DNA from: Campylobacterales bacterium
GTDB taxonomy: Bacteria; Campylobacterota; Campylobacteria; Campylobacterales; Sulfurospirillaceae
DNA length: 64,000 bases
Assembly (NCBI GenBank): GCA_016930915.1
Contig: JAFGFU010000013.1
Coordinates: 1-64,000, forward strand
Direction: 5' to 3'
Shown here: one piece after another, positions 21,040 through 30,215 of the stretch
How positions within the stretch are numbered: position 1 is the stretch's first letter
How the letters are laid out: each line of letters begins with the position of its first letter
Position numbers and translations under genes: made by a program
Notes under the pieces: model-generated
Database searches by the model: none
Seen by the model: only the letters and a program-made list of their open reading frames with translations
Told to the model about the DNA's origin: nothing

Positions 21040-21870
21040 CTATTTTCCTTTTCTTCTAGAAATAATCAGTTTGTCGCTCGCTTTTTTCTTACGAGTTTTT
21101 CTACCTTTGGTTGGTTGTCCCCATGGAGTTACTGGATGACGTCCTGAGTTGGTTTTACCCTCACCACCACCGTGTGGGTGATCCACTGGGTTCATTGCAG
21201 AACCACGTGTTTGAGGTCTAATACCACGGTGTCTGTTACGACCCGCTTTACCAATCACAACGTTTGCCCAATCTTCATTTCCAACAACGCCAACGGTTGC
21301 CATACATTCAGCCAATACCTGTCTCATTTCACCACTAGGGAGTCTTACCATAACATATTGAGTCTCTTTACCCATAAGTTGAGCGTAACCACCAGCACTA
21401 CGTGCCATCTGACCACCCTTACCAGGTTTAAGTTCAAGGTTATGTAAAATAGTACCTACAGGAATGTTTTTTAGCTTCATAGCGTTACCTGGTTTAATAT
21501 CGAGTCCGCCTTCTGCTGATTGTACTTTATCACCTACTTTAAGACCTGATGGTTGAAGAATATATCTTTTGTCGCCATCAACATAGTTGATAAGTGCAAT
21601 TCTACAGTTTCTGTTTGGATCATATTCGATTGCTGCTACAGTACCTTCGATATTAAACTTTGTACGTTTAAAATCAATAATTCTGTAAAGTTTTTTGGCA
21701 CCCGCTTCTTTATGACGAGAAGTGATTCTACCATTATTATTTCTACCTGCTGTTGCAGCAATTTTTACTAACAAAGAAGGAACACTTGCTTTTGCAGTAA
21801 TATCTTTAGAATCAAGACTGGTTAAAAATCTACGACTCGGGGTGTAAGGTTTAAATGATTTTATTGCCAT
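21040..21870 (-). CDS. rplB: 50S ribosomal protein L2
   Basis: Large-subunit protein of 276 residues needed for subunit association and peptidyl transfer. The conserved C-terminal [14 protein letters not shown] contains the key histidine, followed by the usual basic tail. Two bases separate it from rplW. Confidence 0.98.
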   Translation of the reverse strand: MAIKSFKPYTPSRRFLTSLDSKDITAKASVPSLLVKIAATAGRNNNGRITSRHKEAGAKKLYRIIDFKRTKFNIEGTVAAIEYDPNRNCRIALINYVDGDKRYILQPSGLKVGDKVQSAEGGLDIKPGNAMKLKNIPVGTILHNLELKPGKGGQMARSAGGYAQLMGKETQYVMVRLPSGEMRQVLAECMATVGVVGNEDWANVVIGKAGRNRHRGIRPQTRGSAMNPVDHPHGGGEGKTNSGRHPVTPWGQPTKGRKTRKKKASDKLIISRRKGK

Positions 21871-21872
21871 GA

Positions 21873-22154
21873 TTACGCCTCCACATTCTCAAGTTTTGCG
21901 CCTTCAGGCAACTGAACATAAAACTTTTTAAAATCATTACGTTTGCCTTCAATGCCTTTAAACTTCTTAACTTTTCCCATAACTCTAAGAGAATTAATTT
22001 TCAATGGGGTGAAACCAAAATATTGTTTTAATACTTCTTTCAAGCCATTTTTTGTCATTCTAACAGATGTTTGAATAACAACCGTACCATTCTCTTGAAG
22101 GCTCAAGCTCTTTTCAGTATAAAGGATTGCTTTAATATCAGTAATATCAGCCAT
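21873..22154 (-). CDS. rplW: 50S ribosomal protein L23
   Basis: Exit-site protein of 93 residues that docks trigger factor and SRP. The [17 protein letters not shown] opening and the KVNSLRV-like segment ([18 protein letters not shown]) identify L23. It starts 2 bases after rplD. Confidence 0.98.
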   Translation of the reverse strand: MADITDIKAILYTEKSLSLQENGTVVIQTSVRMTKNGLKEVLKQYFGFTPLKINSLRVMGKVKKFKGIEGKRNDFKKFYVQLPEGAKLENVEA

Positions 22155-22156
22155 TC

Positions 22157-22771
22157 TTAGCCCTCTTTTGTGATTGTTTCAAGCACTGATTTTTCTATGA
22201 TTACTGCATAGAAAGCAGTTGCTAAGTAAGCATTTAATTCGCTTGCATCAACAAGATAGCAATTTTGGATATTTCTAAACGCTAACATGGTTTTTTCATC
22301 AACCAACTCTTTAACGATTAATGCATCTCTTGTACCCAATGTTTTAATTATGCTTGCTGCATCTTTTGTTTTGCCTGATTCGATATTTAAAGAATCAACA
22401 ACAAAAAGTGCATTATTTACCGCTTTTTCATTTAAAGCAAACTCTAACGCTAATCTTTTTTGTTTTTTATTGACTTTCAAATCATAATTTCTGTTAGCTT
22501 TGGGACCAAATGCAGCACCACCGCCAACCCATACAGGACTTCTTCTACTACCAGCACGAGCACCACCACGACCTTTTTGAGCCCATGGTTTTTTACCACC
22601 ACCACTGACTTCACCTTTTGTTTTAGAGTGAGCCGTGTTTGAGCGGAGCGCAGCTTGGTATGATTTAACATAAAGATATAAGTTGTGTGAGTGAATCTCT
22701 TCAAAACTTGCTGGAAGAGCTAATGCACCAACATTTTCTAGTTTTTCATTTAATACGATTGCGCTACTCAT
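22157..22771 (-). CDS. rplD: 50S ribosomal protein L4
   Basis: Exit-tunnel protein of 204 residues; the extended loop [19 protein letters not shown] is diagnostic. In E. coli L4 also represses the S10 operon; nothing in the short 5-prime leader here shows an equivalent. Its start overlaps the rplC stop by four bases (ATGA). Confidence 0.98.
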   Translation of the reverse strand: MSSAIVLNEKLENVGALALPASFEEIHSHNLYLYVKSYQAALRSNTAHSKTKGEVSGGGKKPWAQKGRGGARAGSRRSPVWVGGGAAFGPKANRNYDLKVNKKQKRLALEFALNEKAVNNALFVVDSLNIESGKTKDAASIIKTLGTRDALIVKELVDEKTMLAFRNIQNCYLVDASELNAYLATAFYAVIIEKSVLETITKEG

Positions 22772-23346
22772 TTAACAATCCTTGCTTTACCTAATGATCC
22801 ATTCGCGCCAGGAACTGATCCCTTAACAGCTAAAATGCCATTTTCTGCGTCAAATGAAACGATCTCATTTTGTACTGTCACTTGGGTATTACCATAGTGA
22901 CCAGGCATTTTTTTGCCTTTTTGAACACGACCTGGCCATTCACAGTTACCAATTGAACCAGGAGCTCTATGGAAACGGCTACCATGTCCACCAGGACCAC
23001 CGTGAAAGTTATGACGTTTAATAACACCTGTAAAACCTCTACCTTTTGTGTTCAAAGAAACTTTTAATCTCTGTGCTTCACTCAAAGGTGCAGTGTTTAA
23101 ATCGCCTACTTCAGTATTCGCAACATCCAATGTAACAAAACGATTAAATGCAGCAGAAAGGTTATACTTTTTTTGCTGACCCGCAATTGCTTTGTTCATT
23201 TTTTTGCCACTTACATAAGAAACTAAAGCACGTTTGTTCTCATCAACTGAACATACTTTTGCTTCTAACACTCTGAGTAACGTAACAGGAACGCTTGGTA
23301 CTGCAATTGTTCGGCTCATGCCGATTTTTTCAATAATATATTCCAT
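22768..23346 (-). CDS. rplC: 50S ribosomal protein L3
   Basis: Large-subunit protein of 192 residues near the peptidyl-transferase centre. The [17 protein letters not shown] loop, including the commonly methylated glutamine region, is conserved. Two ATGs lie in tandem (23349 and 23346); the second has better spacing to AAGGGG, so it was chosen, giving [13 protein letters not shown]. Confidence 0.97.
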   Translation of the reverse strand: MEYIIEKIGMSRTIAVPSVPVTLLRVLEAKVCSVDENKRALVSYVSGKKMNKAIAGQQKKYNLSAAFNRFVTLDVANTEVGDLNTAPLSEAQRLKVSLNTKGRGFTGVIKRHNFHGGPGGHGSRFHRAPGSIGNCEWPGRVQKGKKMPGHYGNTQVTVQNEIVSFDAENGILAVKGSVPGANGSLGKARIVK

Positions 23347-23355
23347 CATTACCCC

Positions 23356-23667
23356 TTATTTACCCATTGCTCTAACTTCAACATTGACTTCAGGAGCGAG
23401 GTCAAGTTTCATAAGTGAATCAACTGTATCCGTCGTCGCAGACACGATGTCAATCATACGTGCATGGATTCTCATCTCAAATTGCTCTCTTGAAGTTTTG
23501 TTTACGTGCGGTGATCGAAGCACTGTATAGCGCTTGATTTTTGTAGGCATAGGAATTGGTCCGACGATCTCGGCTCCAGTTCGTTTAACAGCTTCTACGA
23601 TAGCTGCAACAGATCTGTCTAAAACTCTATGGTCATACGCCTTGAGTTTAAGTCTAATTTTTTCCAT
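23356..23667 (-). CDS. rpsJ: 30S ribosomal protein S10
   Basis: First gene of the ribosomal operon, 103 residues. S10 is also the NusE antitermination factor. [35 protein letters not shown] and the C-terminal [13 protein letters not shown] are typical. A consensus promoter lies 58 bases upstream. Confidence 0.98.
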   Translation of the reverse strand: MEKIRLKLKAYDHRVLDRSVAAIVEAVKRTGAEIVGPIPMPTKIKRYTVLRSPHVNKTSREQFEMRIHARMIDIVSATTDTVDSLMKLDLAPEVNVEVRAMGK

Positions 23668-23724
23668 TTAGGACCCCTGTAAAGAACTTGCCACCTTGAA
23701 AGATGACCTAATTAAAGGACTGTG

Positions 23725-23753
23725 ATTTTACTACAATAGATAGCAAAAGTCAA
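23725..23753 (-). promoter_or_regulatory. Sigma-70 promoter of the S10-spc-alpha operon
   Basis: On the minus strand, -35 TTGACT (23753-23748), a 17-base spacer and -10 TAAAAT (23730-23725). It lies about 58-86 bases upstream of rpsJ. This is the best -35/-10 pair seen in the window, as expected for a strong housekeeping operon. Confidence 0.8.
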
Positions 23754-23842
23754 GAAATACAGGGGTTTTTCAACTCGGATTTCTTATTTTATTTCCTTTT
23801 AATAAGGAAAGATATAAAATGCTTTTACCAAGGAGCGAAAAA

Positions 23843-24916
23843 ATGAAAACCCTACAACTTCTCTACGAAGTTTCTTGCAAAAATAGTTTTTTTATTGATC
23901 GTAAAATCACCTTTGAACATGCCAAAGTCATTCTTCATGGTCCTAGAAAAAGTGGAAAAACCCATCTTGTTTTTGACCATCTAAGTCGCTATGAATCGAA
24001 AGAATACCTCTACATAGACCTTGCAGACGAACGCATTGACAAAGCTGAAATTATCGACTATTTAGAGATATTTGTACGTCAGAATTCGCTTCAACTTTTG
24101 GTCATTGAATCTTTTGATTTTTCATTTACATTGCCCCTTGTTCCTGAAATAATTCTAACAACACCCTTTACATGTAAAACCCTTGAAGGCTTTCATAACT
24201 ATGCACTCTATCCTTTGGATTTTGAGGAGTTTTTAGCCTTTGACAAAAAGCACTCCAACATTGAACATCTTTTCAACCTTTACACCAATTATGGTACATT
24301 TCCACAGCACATTCAGCACGGCGAAAGCATTGAGGCAAAAAGTATTCAAGAATTGCTTCACATTCTTCTAAAAGAGAAGTCCCGTTTTTTGGTTTATAAG
24401 CGTTTTTGTGAATTGCAAGGCACGAAAGTATCTCTTTTTCAAATTTACAACTATTTAAAAAGTGTTACAAAAATTTCAAAAGATAAACTCTATGCTATCA
24501 CCTCAGAGTTGGTCGATGAAAAACTTCTTTTTTTTGTAGAAAAATTTAACCAATCCAATGCCAATAAAAAAGTTTTTTTACTTGATTTTACGTTTAAAGA
24601 TGCCCTCACCTTTAAAAAAGATTTTTTAAGACGCTTTGAAAATATGGTTTTTTTAGAACTCATCAAACGGGATAAAAAAATCTTCTATGAAGAGGGGATT
24701 GATTTTTATCTTCCAGAAGAATCGTTAGCTATTTTATGTGTAGGATTTGCAACCACAGAGGCGATTGAGATGCGTTTGCAAAAACTCTTACCCACTTTTT
24801 GGTCTTTACATGTAAAGCGAGTTGAAGTGGTGACGTTAAGCAGTGAAAGTGCTAAAGATATCGAAGGTCTTAGTTTTTCCATTTACCCTTTTTGGGAATG
24901 GGCATTGCAACTCTAG
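23843..24916 (+). CDS. AAA-type ATP-binding protein of unknown function
   Basis: The 357-residue protein has a Walker A at residues 33-40 (GPRKSGKT) and a hydrophobic strand ending VIESFDF that could be Walker B. The C-terminal half resembles the winged-helix/nuclease-like region of the AAA_14/DUF4143 ATPases, but this is from memory and weakly supported. The start at 23843 was chosen over 23819 because AAGGAG precedes it by 7 bases. It lies immediately upstream of rnhB. Two palindrome copies (24167, 24805) fall inside; one reads Phe-Thr-Cys-Lys, the other Leu-His-Val-Lys. The biological role is unknown. Confidence 0.7.
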   Translation: MKTLQLLYEVSCKNSFFIDRKITFEHAKVILHGPRKSGKTHLVFDHLSRYESKEYLYIDLADERIDKAEIIDYLEIFVRQNSLQLLVIESFDFSFTLPLVPEIILTTPFTCKTLEGFHNYALYPLDFEEFLAFDKKHSNIEHLFNLYTNYGTFPQHIQHGESIEAKSIQELLHILLKEKSRFLVYKRFCELQGTKVSLFQIYNYLKSVTKISKDKLYAITSELVDEKLLFFVEKFNQSNANKKVFLLDFTFKDALTFKKDFLRRFENMVFLELIKRDKKIFYEEGIDFYLPEESLAILCVGFATTEAIEMRLQKLLPTFWSLHVKRVEVVTLSSESAKDIEGLSFSIYPFWEWALQL

Positions 24917-24945
24917 TATTTTTACATGTAAGAAAGGAAATGAGA

Positions 24946-25494
24946 ATGTTATGTGGCATTGATGAAGCAGGACGAGGTTGTTTAGCAGGTCCTTTGGTGG
25001 TAGCAGGTGCTGTGTTAAAAGAACCAGTTGAGGGCTTAGCAGACTCAAAGCAACTGAGTGAAAAACAACGTGAGGCGTTATTTGAGCGCTTACAAAATGC
25101 AGCAGAGTTTAAAATCGTCTTTTGTGACCATGCAATGGTTGATAGCAAAGGGTTAAGTGCGTGTTTAAAATACGCCATTGAAACCATTAAAGAGCATTTT
25201 TGTGAGCATGAGATTTTAATGGATGGCAATTGCACCTTTGGAGTTTTGGGTATTTCTACCATGGTCAAAGCCGATGCCAAAGTCGCAGAAGTCAGTGCGG
25301 CAAGTATCTTAGCCAAAGTCAGTCGTGATCGTTATATGTGTGAGATAGCACATCTCTATCCACACTATGAATTTGAAAAGCACAAAGGCTACGGCAGTGC
25401 TTTACATGTAAAGATGATTCAACAATTTGGCTATTGTGACATTCATCGAAAAAGTTTTAAACTCAAAGCTCTCACACAACCAACACTTTTTTAA
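24946..25494 (+). CDS. rnhB: Ribonuclease HII
   Basis: Removes ribonucleotides from DNA and the RNA of RNA-DNA hybrids. The chosen ATG at 24946 has AAGGA seven bases upstream and gives a 182-residue protein starting MLCGIDEAGRG, the family opening. Acidic active-site residues are Asp6, Glu7, Asp93 (LMDGN) and Asp110 (KADAKV); the SAASILAKVSRD and HKGYGS motifs follow. A palindrome copy lies in the spacer just upstream (24922) and one inside (25401, ALHVK). A second RNase H (rnhA) is also in the window. Confidence 0.95.
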   Translation: MLCGIDEAGRGCLAGPLVVAGAVLKEPVEGLADSKQLSEKQREALFERLQNAAEFKIVFCDHAMVDSKGLSACLKYAIETIKEHFCEHEILMDGNCTFGVLGISTMVKADAKVAEVSAASILAKVSRDRYMCEIAHLYPHYEFEKHKGYGSALHVKMIQQFGYCDIHRKSFKLKALTQPTLF

Positions 25495-25498
25495 AAGA

Positions 25499-25579
25499 TG
25501 ATAATTACAATCAAAACAAAGCTTTACAAAAGGCTTTTTACTCTATTATTCCAATAACAATTATCAAAAGCATGATAAT
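25499..25579 (+). promoter_or_regulatory. Fur-box-like sites upstream of feoAB
   Basis: Two inverted-repeat elements built from TGATAAT lie in the 113-base spacer before feoA. The first, 25499-25513, reads TGATAAT-T-ACAATCA, close to the 7-1-7 Fur consensus. The second, 25560-25579, is ATTATCA-AAAGCA-TGATAAT. A possible -10 (TATTAT) lies between them. Iron-dependent repression by Fur would fit the genes downstream; binding is inferred. Confidence 0.5.
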
Positions 25580-25607
25580 TTAATCGTCATTTAAAAGGAA
25601 TCTAGGG

Positions 25608-25835
25608 ATGGACTTATCACTTGTTAACACCCATCAAAAAGTGTTAATTAAAGCAATCAATGCACAAAATACCCTTAAAAAACGTCTACTTTCGTTAGGT
25701 TTTTGTGTCGGTAAAACCGTAGAAGTTTTGGAAACAAGCCTTCAAAAAAATACCATTAAATTAGCACTTGGATTTAGTTCTGTTGCCCTTCGTTTGGAAG
25801 AAGCAAAACTGATTGAAGTAGAGGTCTTGTCGTGA
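25608..25835 (+). CDS. feoA: Ferrous iron transport protein A
   Basis: Small cytoplasmic SH3-like protein of 75 residues (KKRLLSLGFCVGKTVEVLE, then ALRLEEAKLIEVE) that interacts with FeoB. AAAGGAATCTAGGG precedes the ATG. Its stop codon overlaps the GTG start of feoB by four bases (GTGA), so the two are translationally coupled. Confidence 0.93.
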   Translation: MDLSLVNTHQKVLIKAINAQNTLKKRLLSLGFCVGKTVEVLETSLQKNTIKLALGFSSVALRLEEAKLIEVEVLS

Positions 25836-27997
25836 AAAAAGTTGTTATTGCCCTTGTGGGTCAACCCAATGTTGGTAAAAGCCATCTTGCCAATGCCATC
25901 AGTGGCTCAAACCTCAAAATTGGAAATTTCGCAGGTGTCACGGTTGAAAAAGCAACCGCACATTTTAGTAAAGAAGAGTTTGCTATTGAGTTTATTGACC
26001 TTCCTGGTCTTTACTCTTTAGAGGATTTTTCAGCCGATGAAAAAGTGACCAAAGATTTTTTAGTAAAAGGGGAGTACGACCTTATTTTAAATGTCGTTGA
26101 TTCAACCAATCTGGATAGAAACCTGCTTTTAAGCACACAATTACTTGAACTGCATAAAAAAATGGTTATTGCTTTAAATATGGACGATGAAGCAATTAAA
26201 GATGGGATTCATATTAATGCAGAGATGATGAGCACCATTTTAAATGTTCCCTGTATCAAAGTTTCTTCCAAAACCAAAGCGAATGTCCCTGTTTTAGTAG
26301 ATACTATAATGAGAACTCTCAAAGAGCCCTTTGTTGAATCTAAACTTATTTACAGCAATGAAGTAGAAGAACAGCTGGAAAAAATTGTCACTTTTCTCAA
26401 TGAAAAACGTTTTCAGTATAACACAATGACCAATCGTCAAATTGCAGTTGGGCTTTTATGGCAGAAAAAAGAGATTTACGCTTTAATGCATGAGCAACCC
26501 CTTTATGTTGAGCTTCAACCCATTTTAAATAATGCGTTAGGGCATGTGTACATGTACTGTGCATGCGACGACATTGAAGAGGTAATTCATAATCAACACA
26601 GTGCATTTGCAACAGGCTTGTGTGCAGAAGTGCTGAGCCTGAAAACACCCAAAAGTAAAAACCTTACCCAAGCGATTGATGCGCTCTTAATTCACAAACT
26701 TTTCGGACTTCCTATTTTTGTCTTTTTGATGTGGGGGCTTTTTCAACTCACTTTTAGCTTAGGTGAAATTCCTATGGGATGGATTGAAGATGGCTTTGGA
26801 TGGTTAGGCGATACGCTAGGAGCTACCATTGAAAATGAAGCGCTTAAATCACTTATCGTTGATGGAATCATTACGGGTGTAGGCAGTGTGGTTATGTTCT
26901 TGCCGAACATTATGATTTTATTCTTAGGCATTGCGCTTTTGGAGACCACAGGATACATGGCACGTGCGGCGTTTTTGCTCGATGGTTTTTTCCATAAATT
27001 TGGACTTCACGGTAAAAGTTTTATTCCTTTAGTGACAGGCTTTGGCTGTTCCGTACCTGCGTATATGGCTGCACGAACCCTTAAAAACAAAAAAGACAGA
27101 CTCCTTACCATGTTTATCATTGGATTTATGAGTTGTGGTGCACGCTTGCCTGTGTATGTTCTCTTTGCAGGTGCATTTTTTGAAGAAGAGATGGCGGGTA
27201 ATGTTCTTTTTGGTATTTACATCTCAGGTGCGCTTTTAGGACTTCTTGCCGCTAAAGTGCTTCGTGTCACTGCCTTTAAAGGCGAGGATGAGCCTTTTGT
27301 TATGGAGATGCCAAAATACCGTCTTCCAAGCCTCAAACTTTTATGGTTTGTGGTCTACTCAAAATCAATTATGTACCTTAAAAAAGCAGGAACGTATATT
27401 CTTATTGCATCCATGCTCATTTGGTTTATTAGTTCGTATCCACAAAATTCACTCATTGAAGAGAGTTATAGCGCTAAAATTGAAGCCCTTCAAGCCACTG
27501 AACCAGAAGCTGTTGAGCCATCGTTAGAGCAAAATGTAACCGAAGCATCGGTGCCACAAGAAGAGGCAATTGCAGCGCTTGAAAATGAAAAAAATGAAAA
27601 ATTGATGGAGAATACGTACCTAGGAATGATGGGCAAAACCATTGAGCCTTTGTTTGAACCTTTGGGCTTTGATTGGAAAATGAGTGTTGCAACGCTGAGT
27701 GGTTTAGCCGCCAAAGAAGTGATTGTCTCAACGCTGGGTGTCTTGTATTCGCTGGGTGATGAAGTGACCGAAGAGGATAGCTCTTTACGCAAAATTATCG
27801 CCTCCAATATGAGCTTTGCATCCGCTATGGCGTTTATTGTGTTTGTTATGATTTACCTGCCGTGCCTTGCCGCAACGGTTGTCTTTGCCAAAGAGGCACA
27901 AAGCTACAAATACACCGCTTATTTAGTGCTTTTTACCTTTGTAACCGCATGGATATTAGCCTTTATAACCTATCAGGTACTTACCCTTCTTGCATAA
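25832..27997 (+). CDS. feoB: Ferrous iron transporter FeoB
   Basis: Fe2+ uptake across the inner membrane, 721 residues, starting at GTG 25832. The N-terminal G domain has GQPNVGKS (G1), DLPGLYSL (G3) and NMDD (G4), followed by a helical GDI-like domain and a C-terminal polytopic membrane region. The two Gate motifs contain the conserved cysteines (GFGCSVPAYMAARTL; the later segment is IYLPCLAAT). A charged insertion with Glu-rich sequence (about residues 548-590) lies in the membrane part. Supports growth under reducing, iron(II) conditions. Confidence 0.97.
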   Translation: MKKVVIALVGQPNVGKSHLANAISGSNLKIGNFAGVTVEKATAHFSKEEFAIEFIDLPGLYSLEDFSADEKVTKDFLVKGEYDLILNVVDSTNLDRNLLLSTQLLELHKKMVIALNMDDEAIKDGIHINAEMMSTILNVPCIKVSSKTKANVPVLVDTIMRTLKEPFVESKLIYSNEVEEQLEKIVTFLNEKRFQYNTMTNRQIAVGLLWQKKEIYALMHEQPLYVELQPILNNALGHVYMYCACDDIEEVIHNQHSAFATGLCAEVLSLKTPKSKNLTQAIDALLIHKLFGLPIFVFLMWGLFQLTFSLGEIPMGWIEDGFGWLGDTLGATIENEALKSLIVDGIITGVGSVVMFLPNIMILFLGIALLETTGYMARAAFLLDGFFHKFGLHGKSFIPLVTGFGCSVPAYMAARTLKNKKDRLLTMFIIGFMSCGARLPVYVLFAGAFFEEEMAGNVLFGIYISGALLGLLAAKVLRVTAFKGEDEPFVMEMPKYRLPSLKLLWFVVYSKSIMYLKKAGTYILIASMLIWFISSYPQNSLIEESYSAKIEALQATEPEAVEPSLEQNVTEASVPQEEAIAALENEKNEKLMENTYLGMMGKTIEPLFEPLGFDWKMSVATLSGLAAKEVIVSTLGVLYSLGDEVTEEDSSLRKIIASNMSFASAMAFIVFVMIYLPCLAATVVFAKEAQSYKYTAYLVLFTFVTAWILAFITYQVLTLLA

Positions 27998-28003
27998 GGA
28001 TGT

Positions 28004-28019
28004 GGCTACGAAAGTAGCC
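28004..28019. terminator. Short GC-rich hairpin between convergent feoB and aroC
   Basis: GGCTAC-GAAA-GTAGCC forms a 6-bp stem closed by a GNRA-type tetraloop, 6 bases after feoB stops and 8 bases before aroC stops. The plus strand then runs into CTCTTTT. It probably serves as a shared terminator. Confidence 0.55.
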
Positions 28020-28027
28020 CATCTCTT

Positions 28028-29104
28028 TTACATGTAAATCTTTTTTAAATGCTCCATAGATGCACCAAGATTTAGTAGCAATAAATCAGCAATGACTAAA
28101 GCCGCCATGGACTCCGCCACCACACTTCCACGCACTGCAATACACGGATCATGCCTTCCTTTGAGATTACATATGAGTTCAGTTCCCTGCGTATCTATCG
28201 TTTCTTGAGAGAGAAAAATGGACGGGGTAGGTTTAAAATAGACTTTGCATGTAATGGTATCACCATTGCTCATACCGCCTAAAATTCCCCCACTGTGGTT
28301 GCTTGCAAAGCCCTTCTTGCTCATAGCATCATTGTTTTGAGAACCCATAAGCGTTGATGCCTGAAACCCCTCACCAATTTCAACCCCTTTCACCCCATTA
28401 ATGCCCATCATCGCATCCGCTAAAAGTGCGTCAAGCTTATAATAAATCGGCTCTCCTAATCCAATAGGTGCTCCCACAATCTGCACCAATGCCACACCGC
28501 CAATGGAATCATGCGCATTCTTCGCCTCTAAAATTTTTGCCTTTTGCGCCTCTTCGACACTGCCATCCAACGCATAAATCTCGCTCTCTGCCACACGCTC
28601 AAAATCATACTGTTGCGCTTCAATGCCACCAATGGCGCAAATGCCACTTTGAACTTTTACATGTAAAGTATTTAAAAGCAGTTTTGCAATCGCTCCAGCC
28701 GCCACACGTGCAGCAGTTTCTCTAGCACTAGAGCGTCCGCCCCCCCTGTAATCCCTGATACCGTATTTGTGAAAATAGGTAAAATCGGCATGCCCTGGGC
28801 GAAAAAGGTTTTTGACATTTTCATAATCACCGCTTTTTTGATTTTCATTGAAAATCACCATCGCAATAGGTGTACCCGTGCTACGTCCTTCAAAAACTCC
28901 GCTTAAAATTTCAACCTTATCGCCCTCTTTACGTGCCGTGGCAAATTTATTCTGCCCTGGTTTTCGCCTGTCTAACTCACCTTGAATAAACGCTTCATCC
29001 ATCACTAATCCAGCAGGCACACCATCGACTACACAGCCAAGTGCCCGTCCATGCGACTCACCAAAGGTTGTAAAACTAAACGCTCTTCCAAATGTATTGT
29101 TCAT
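28028..29104 (-). CDS. aroC: Chorismate synthase
   Basis: Last step of the shikimate pathway: EPSP to chorismate, using reduced FMN. The 358-residue product starts [19 protein letters not shown], and has [36 protein letters not shown] (conserved His/Arg region, here in pieces) and [16 protein letters not shown]. Its stop codon lies inside a TTTACATGTAAA copy (28027-28038), which also encodes the last Tyr-Met; a second copy is at 28656. Confidence 0.97.
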   Translation of the reverse strand: MNNTFGRAFSFTTFGESHGRALGCVVDGVPAGLVMDEAFIQGELDRRKPGQNKFATARKEGDKVEILSGVFEGRSTGTPIAMVIFNENQKSGDYENVKNLFRPGHADFTYFHKYGIRDYRGGGRSSARETAARVAAGAIAKLLLNTLHVKVQSGICAIGGIEAQQYDFERVAESEIYALDGSVEEAQKAKILEAKNAHDSIGGVALVQIVGAPIGLGEPIYYKLDALLADAMMGINGVKGVEIGEGFQASTLMGSQNNDAMSKKGFASNHSGGILGGMSNGDTITCKVYFKPTPSIFLSQETIDTQGTELICNLKGRHDPCIAVRGSVVAESMAALVIADLLLLNLGASMEHLKKIYM

Positions 29105-29784
29105 CGAAACTCTTTTTTCAAAATTTCTAATGCTAGCAAAGCCGCTTTTTGCTGTGCCTCTTTTTTGCTTTTTCCACTTGCAAGGGCTAAATCACTCCCT
29201 CGAACACATACTGCAATTTCAAACTCTTTTTTATGATCAGGACCAAAAGAGCGCACCAAACGATACTCTGGTGTTACCCCAAAGTGTGCTTGTGTCAGCT
29301 CTTGCAGCGTGGTTTTATGGTCTCTAAAAATAGCATCCATATCTATCTTTGGATACGCCTCTTCCAAAAGCGAAATCGCTAAGGCTCTGGTTATCTCTAA
29401 ACCCGCTTCCAAATAAAGCGCTCCCATAATCGCCTCAAAGGCGTTAGACAGTAAGGAGGGTTTTTCACGCCCATTGTTATTTTCCTCCGCCAAAGAGATA
29501 TAAATCGACTCTCCCAAATGAAGCAAACGAGCCAATTTTTCAAAACTTTTTTCATTGACCAATGAGGCTCGAAGCTTCGAAAGCTCTCCCTCTGCCACCT
29601 CTAAAAACTCGTGGTACAAATACTCCCCCACAATCAAATCCAACACCGCATCGCCCAAAAACTCCAAACGCTCATTGTTATAAGGCTGTTTGGAACTCTT
29701 GTGCGTAAGTGCCTCGATTATCAGGTTTTGGTTTTTAAACTGATAACCCAAACGCTTCTGTAACGCCTCTAATTTTTGTTGCAT
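29101..29784 (-). CDS. rnc: Ribonuclease III
   Basis: Double-stranded RNA endonuclease for rRNA and mRNA processing, 227 residues. The signature [19 protein letters not shown] carries the catalytic acidic residues, and a C-terminal dsRNA-binding domain (about residues 155-227) follows. Its stop overlaps the aroC start by four bases (ATGA). It lies 2 bases after rnhA. Confidence 0.97.
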   Translation of the reverse strand: MQQKLEALQKRLGYQFKNQNLIIEALTHKSSKQPYNNERLEFLGDAVLDLIVGEYLYHEFLEVAEGELSKLRASLVNEKSFEKLARLLHLGESIYISLAEENNNGREKPSLLSNAFEAIMGALYLEAGLEITRALAISLLEEAYPKIDMDAIFRDHKTTLQELTQAHFGVTPEYRLVRSFGPDHKKEFEIAVCVRGSDLALASGKSKKEAQQKAALLALEILKKEFR

Positions 29785-29786
29785 TT

Positions 29787-30215
29787 TTACCCCTTCTCTT
29801 TAATTTTCATTGCTTCTTCTTTGGCAATTTTGTCACACATCTCATTCTCCGTATGCCCATCATGCCCTCTTACCCACACGCCCTTCACCTTATGCCCTTT
29901 AGAAGCTTGCAAATAGGCTTGCCATAACTCAGGATTTTTAACCTTCACAAACCCTTTTTTCACCCAACCGCTCAGCCACTCATTAATGCCCTTAACCACA
30001 TAACTCGAATCACTAATAATCGTTACTTCGCAAGGCTCTTTAAGCGCCTCTAGTCCTTTAATTACCGCTAAAAGTTCCATTTGATTGTTGGTTGCATCTG
30101 CCATGCCACCACTGACGATTTTTTCCACATCCCCAAAACGTAAAATCGCACAATACCCACCCGCTCCTGGATTTCCCAAGGAGGAGCCATCAGAGAAAAG
30201 AGATATTTTCTTCAT
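29787..30215 (-). CDS. rnhA: Ribonuclease HI
   Basis: Degrades the RNA strand of RNA-DNA hybrids. The 142-residue protein has [13 protein letters not shown] (first Asp), [13 protein letters not shown] (Glu), [10 protein letters not shown] (Asp) and the C-terminal [13 protein letters not shown] (His/Asp). Its first 26 bases overlap the end of the upstream TPR gene. It forms a cluster with rnc and aroC. Confidence 0.97.
   Translation of the reverse strand: MKKISLFSDGSSLGNPGAGGYCAILRFGDVEKIVSGGMADATNNQMELLAVIKGLEALKEPCEVTIISDSSYVVKGINEWLSGWVKKGFVKVKNPELWQAYLQASKGHKVKGVWVRGHDGHTENEMCDKIAKEEAMKIKEKG

Noticed and set aside
24892-24945. N-terminal extension of RNase HII (MGMGIATLVF...)
   Set aside because: It overlaps the upstream ATPase gene, has no ribosome-binding site and does not match the family; the ATG at 24946 has AAGGA at the right distance.
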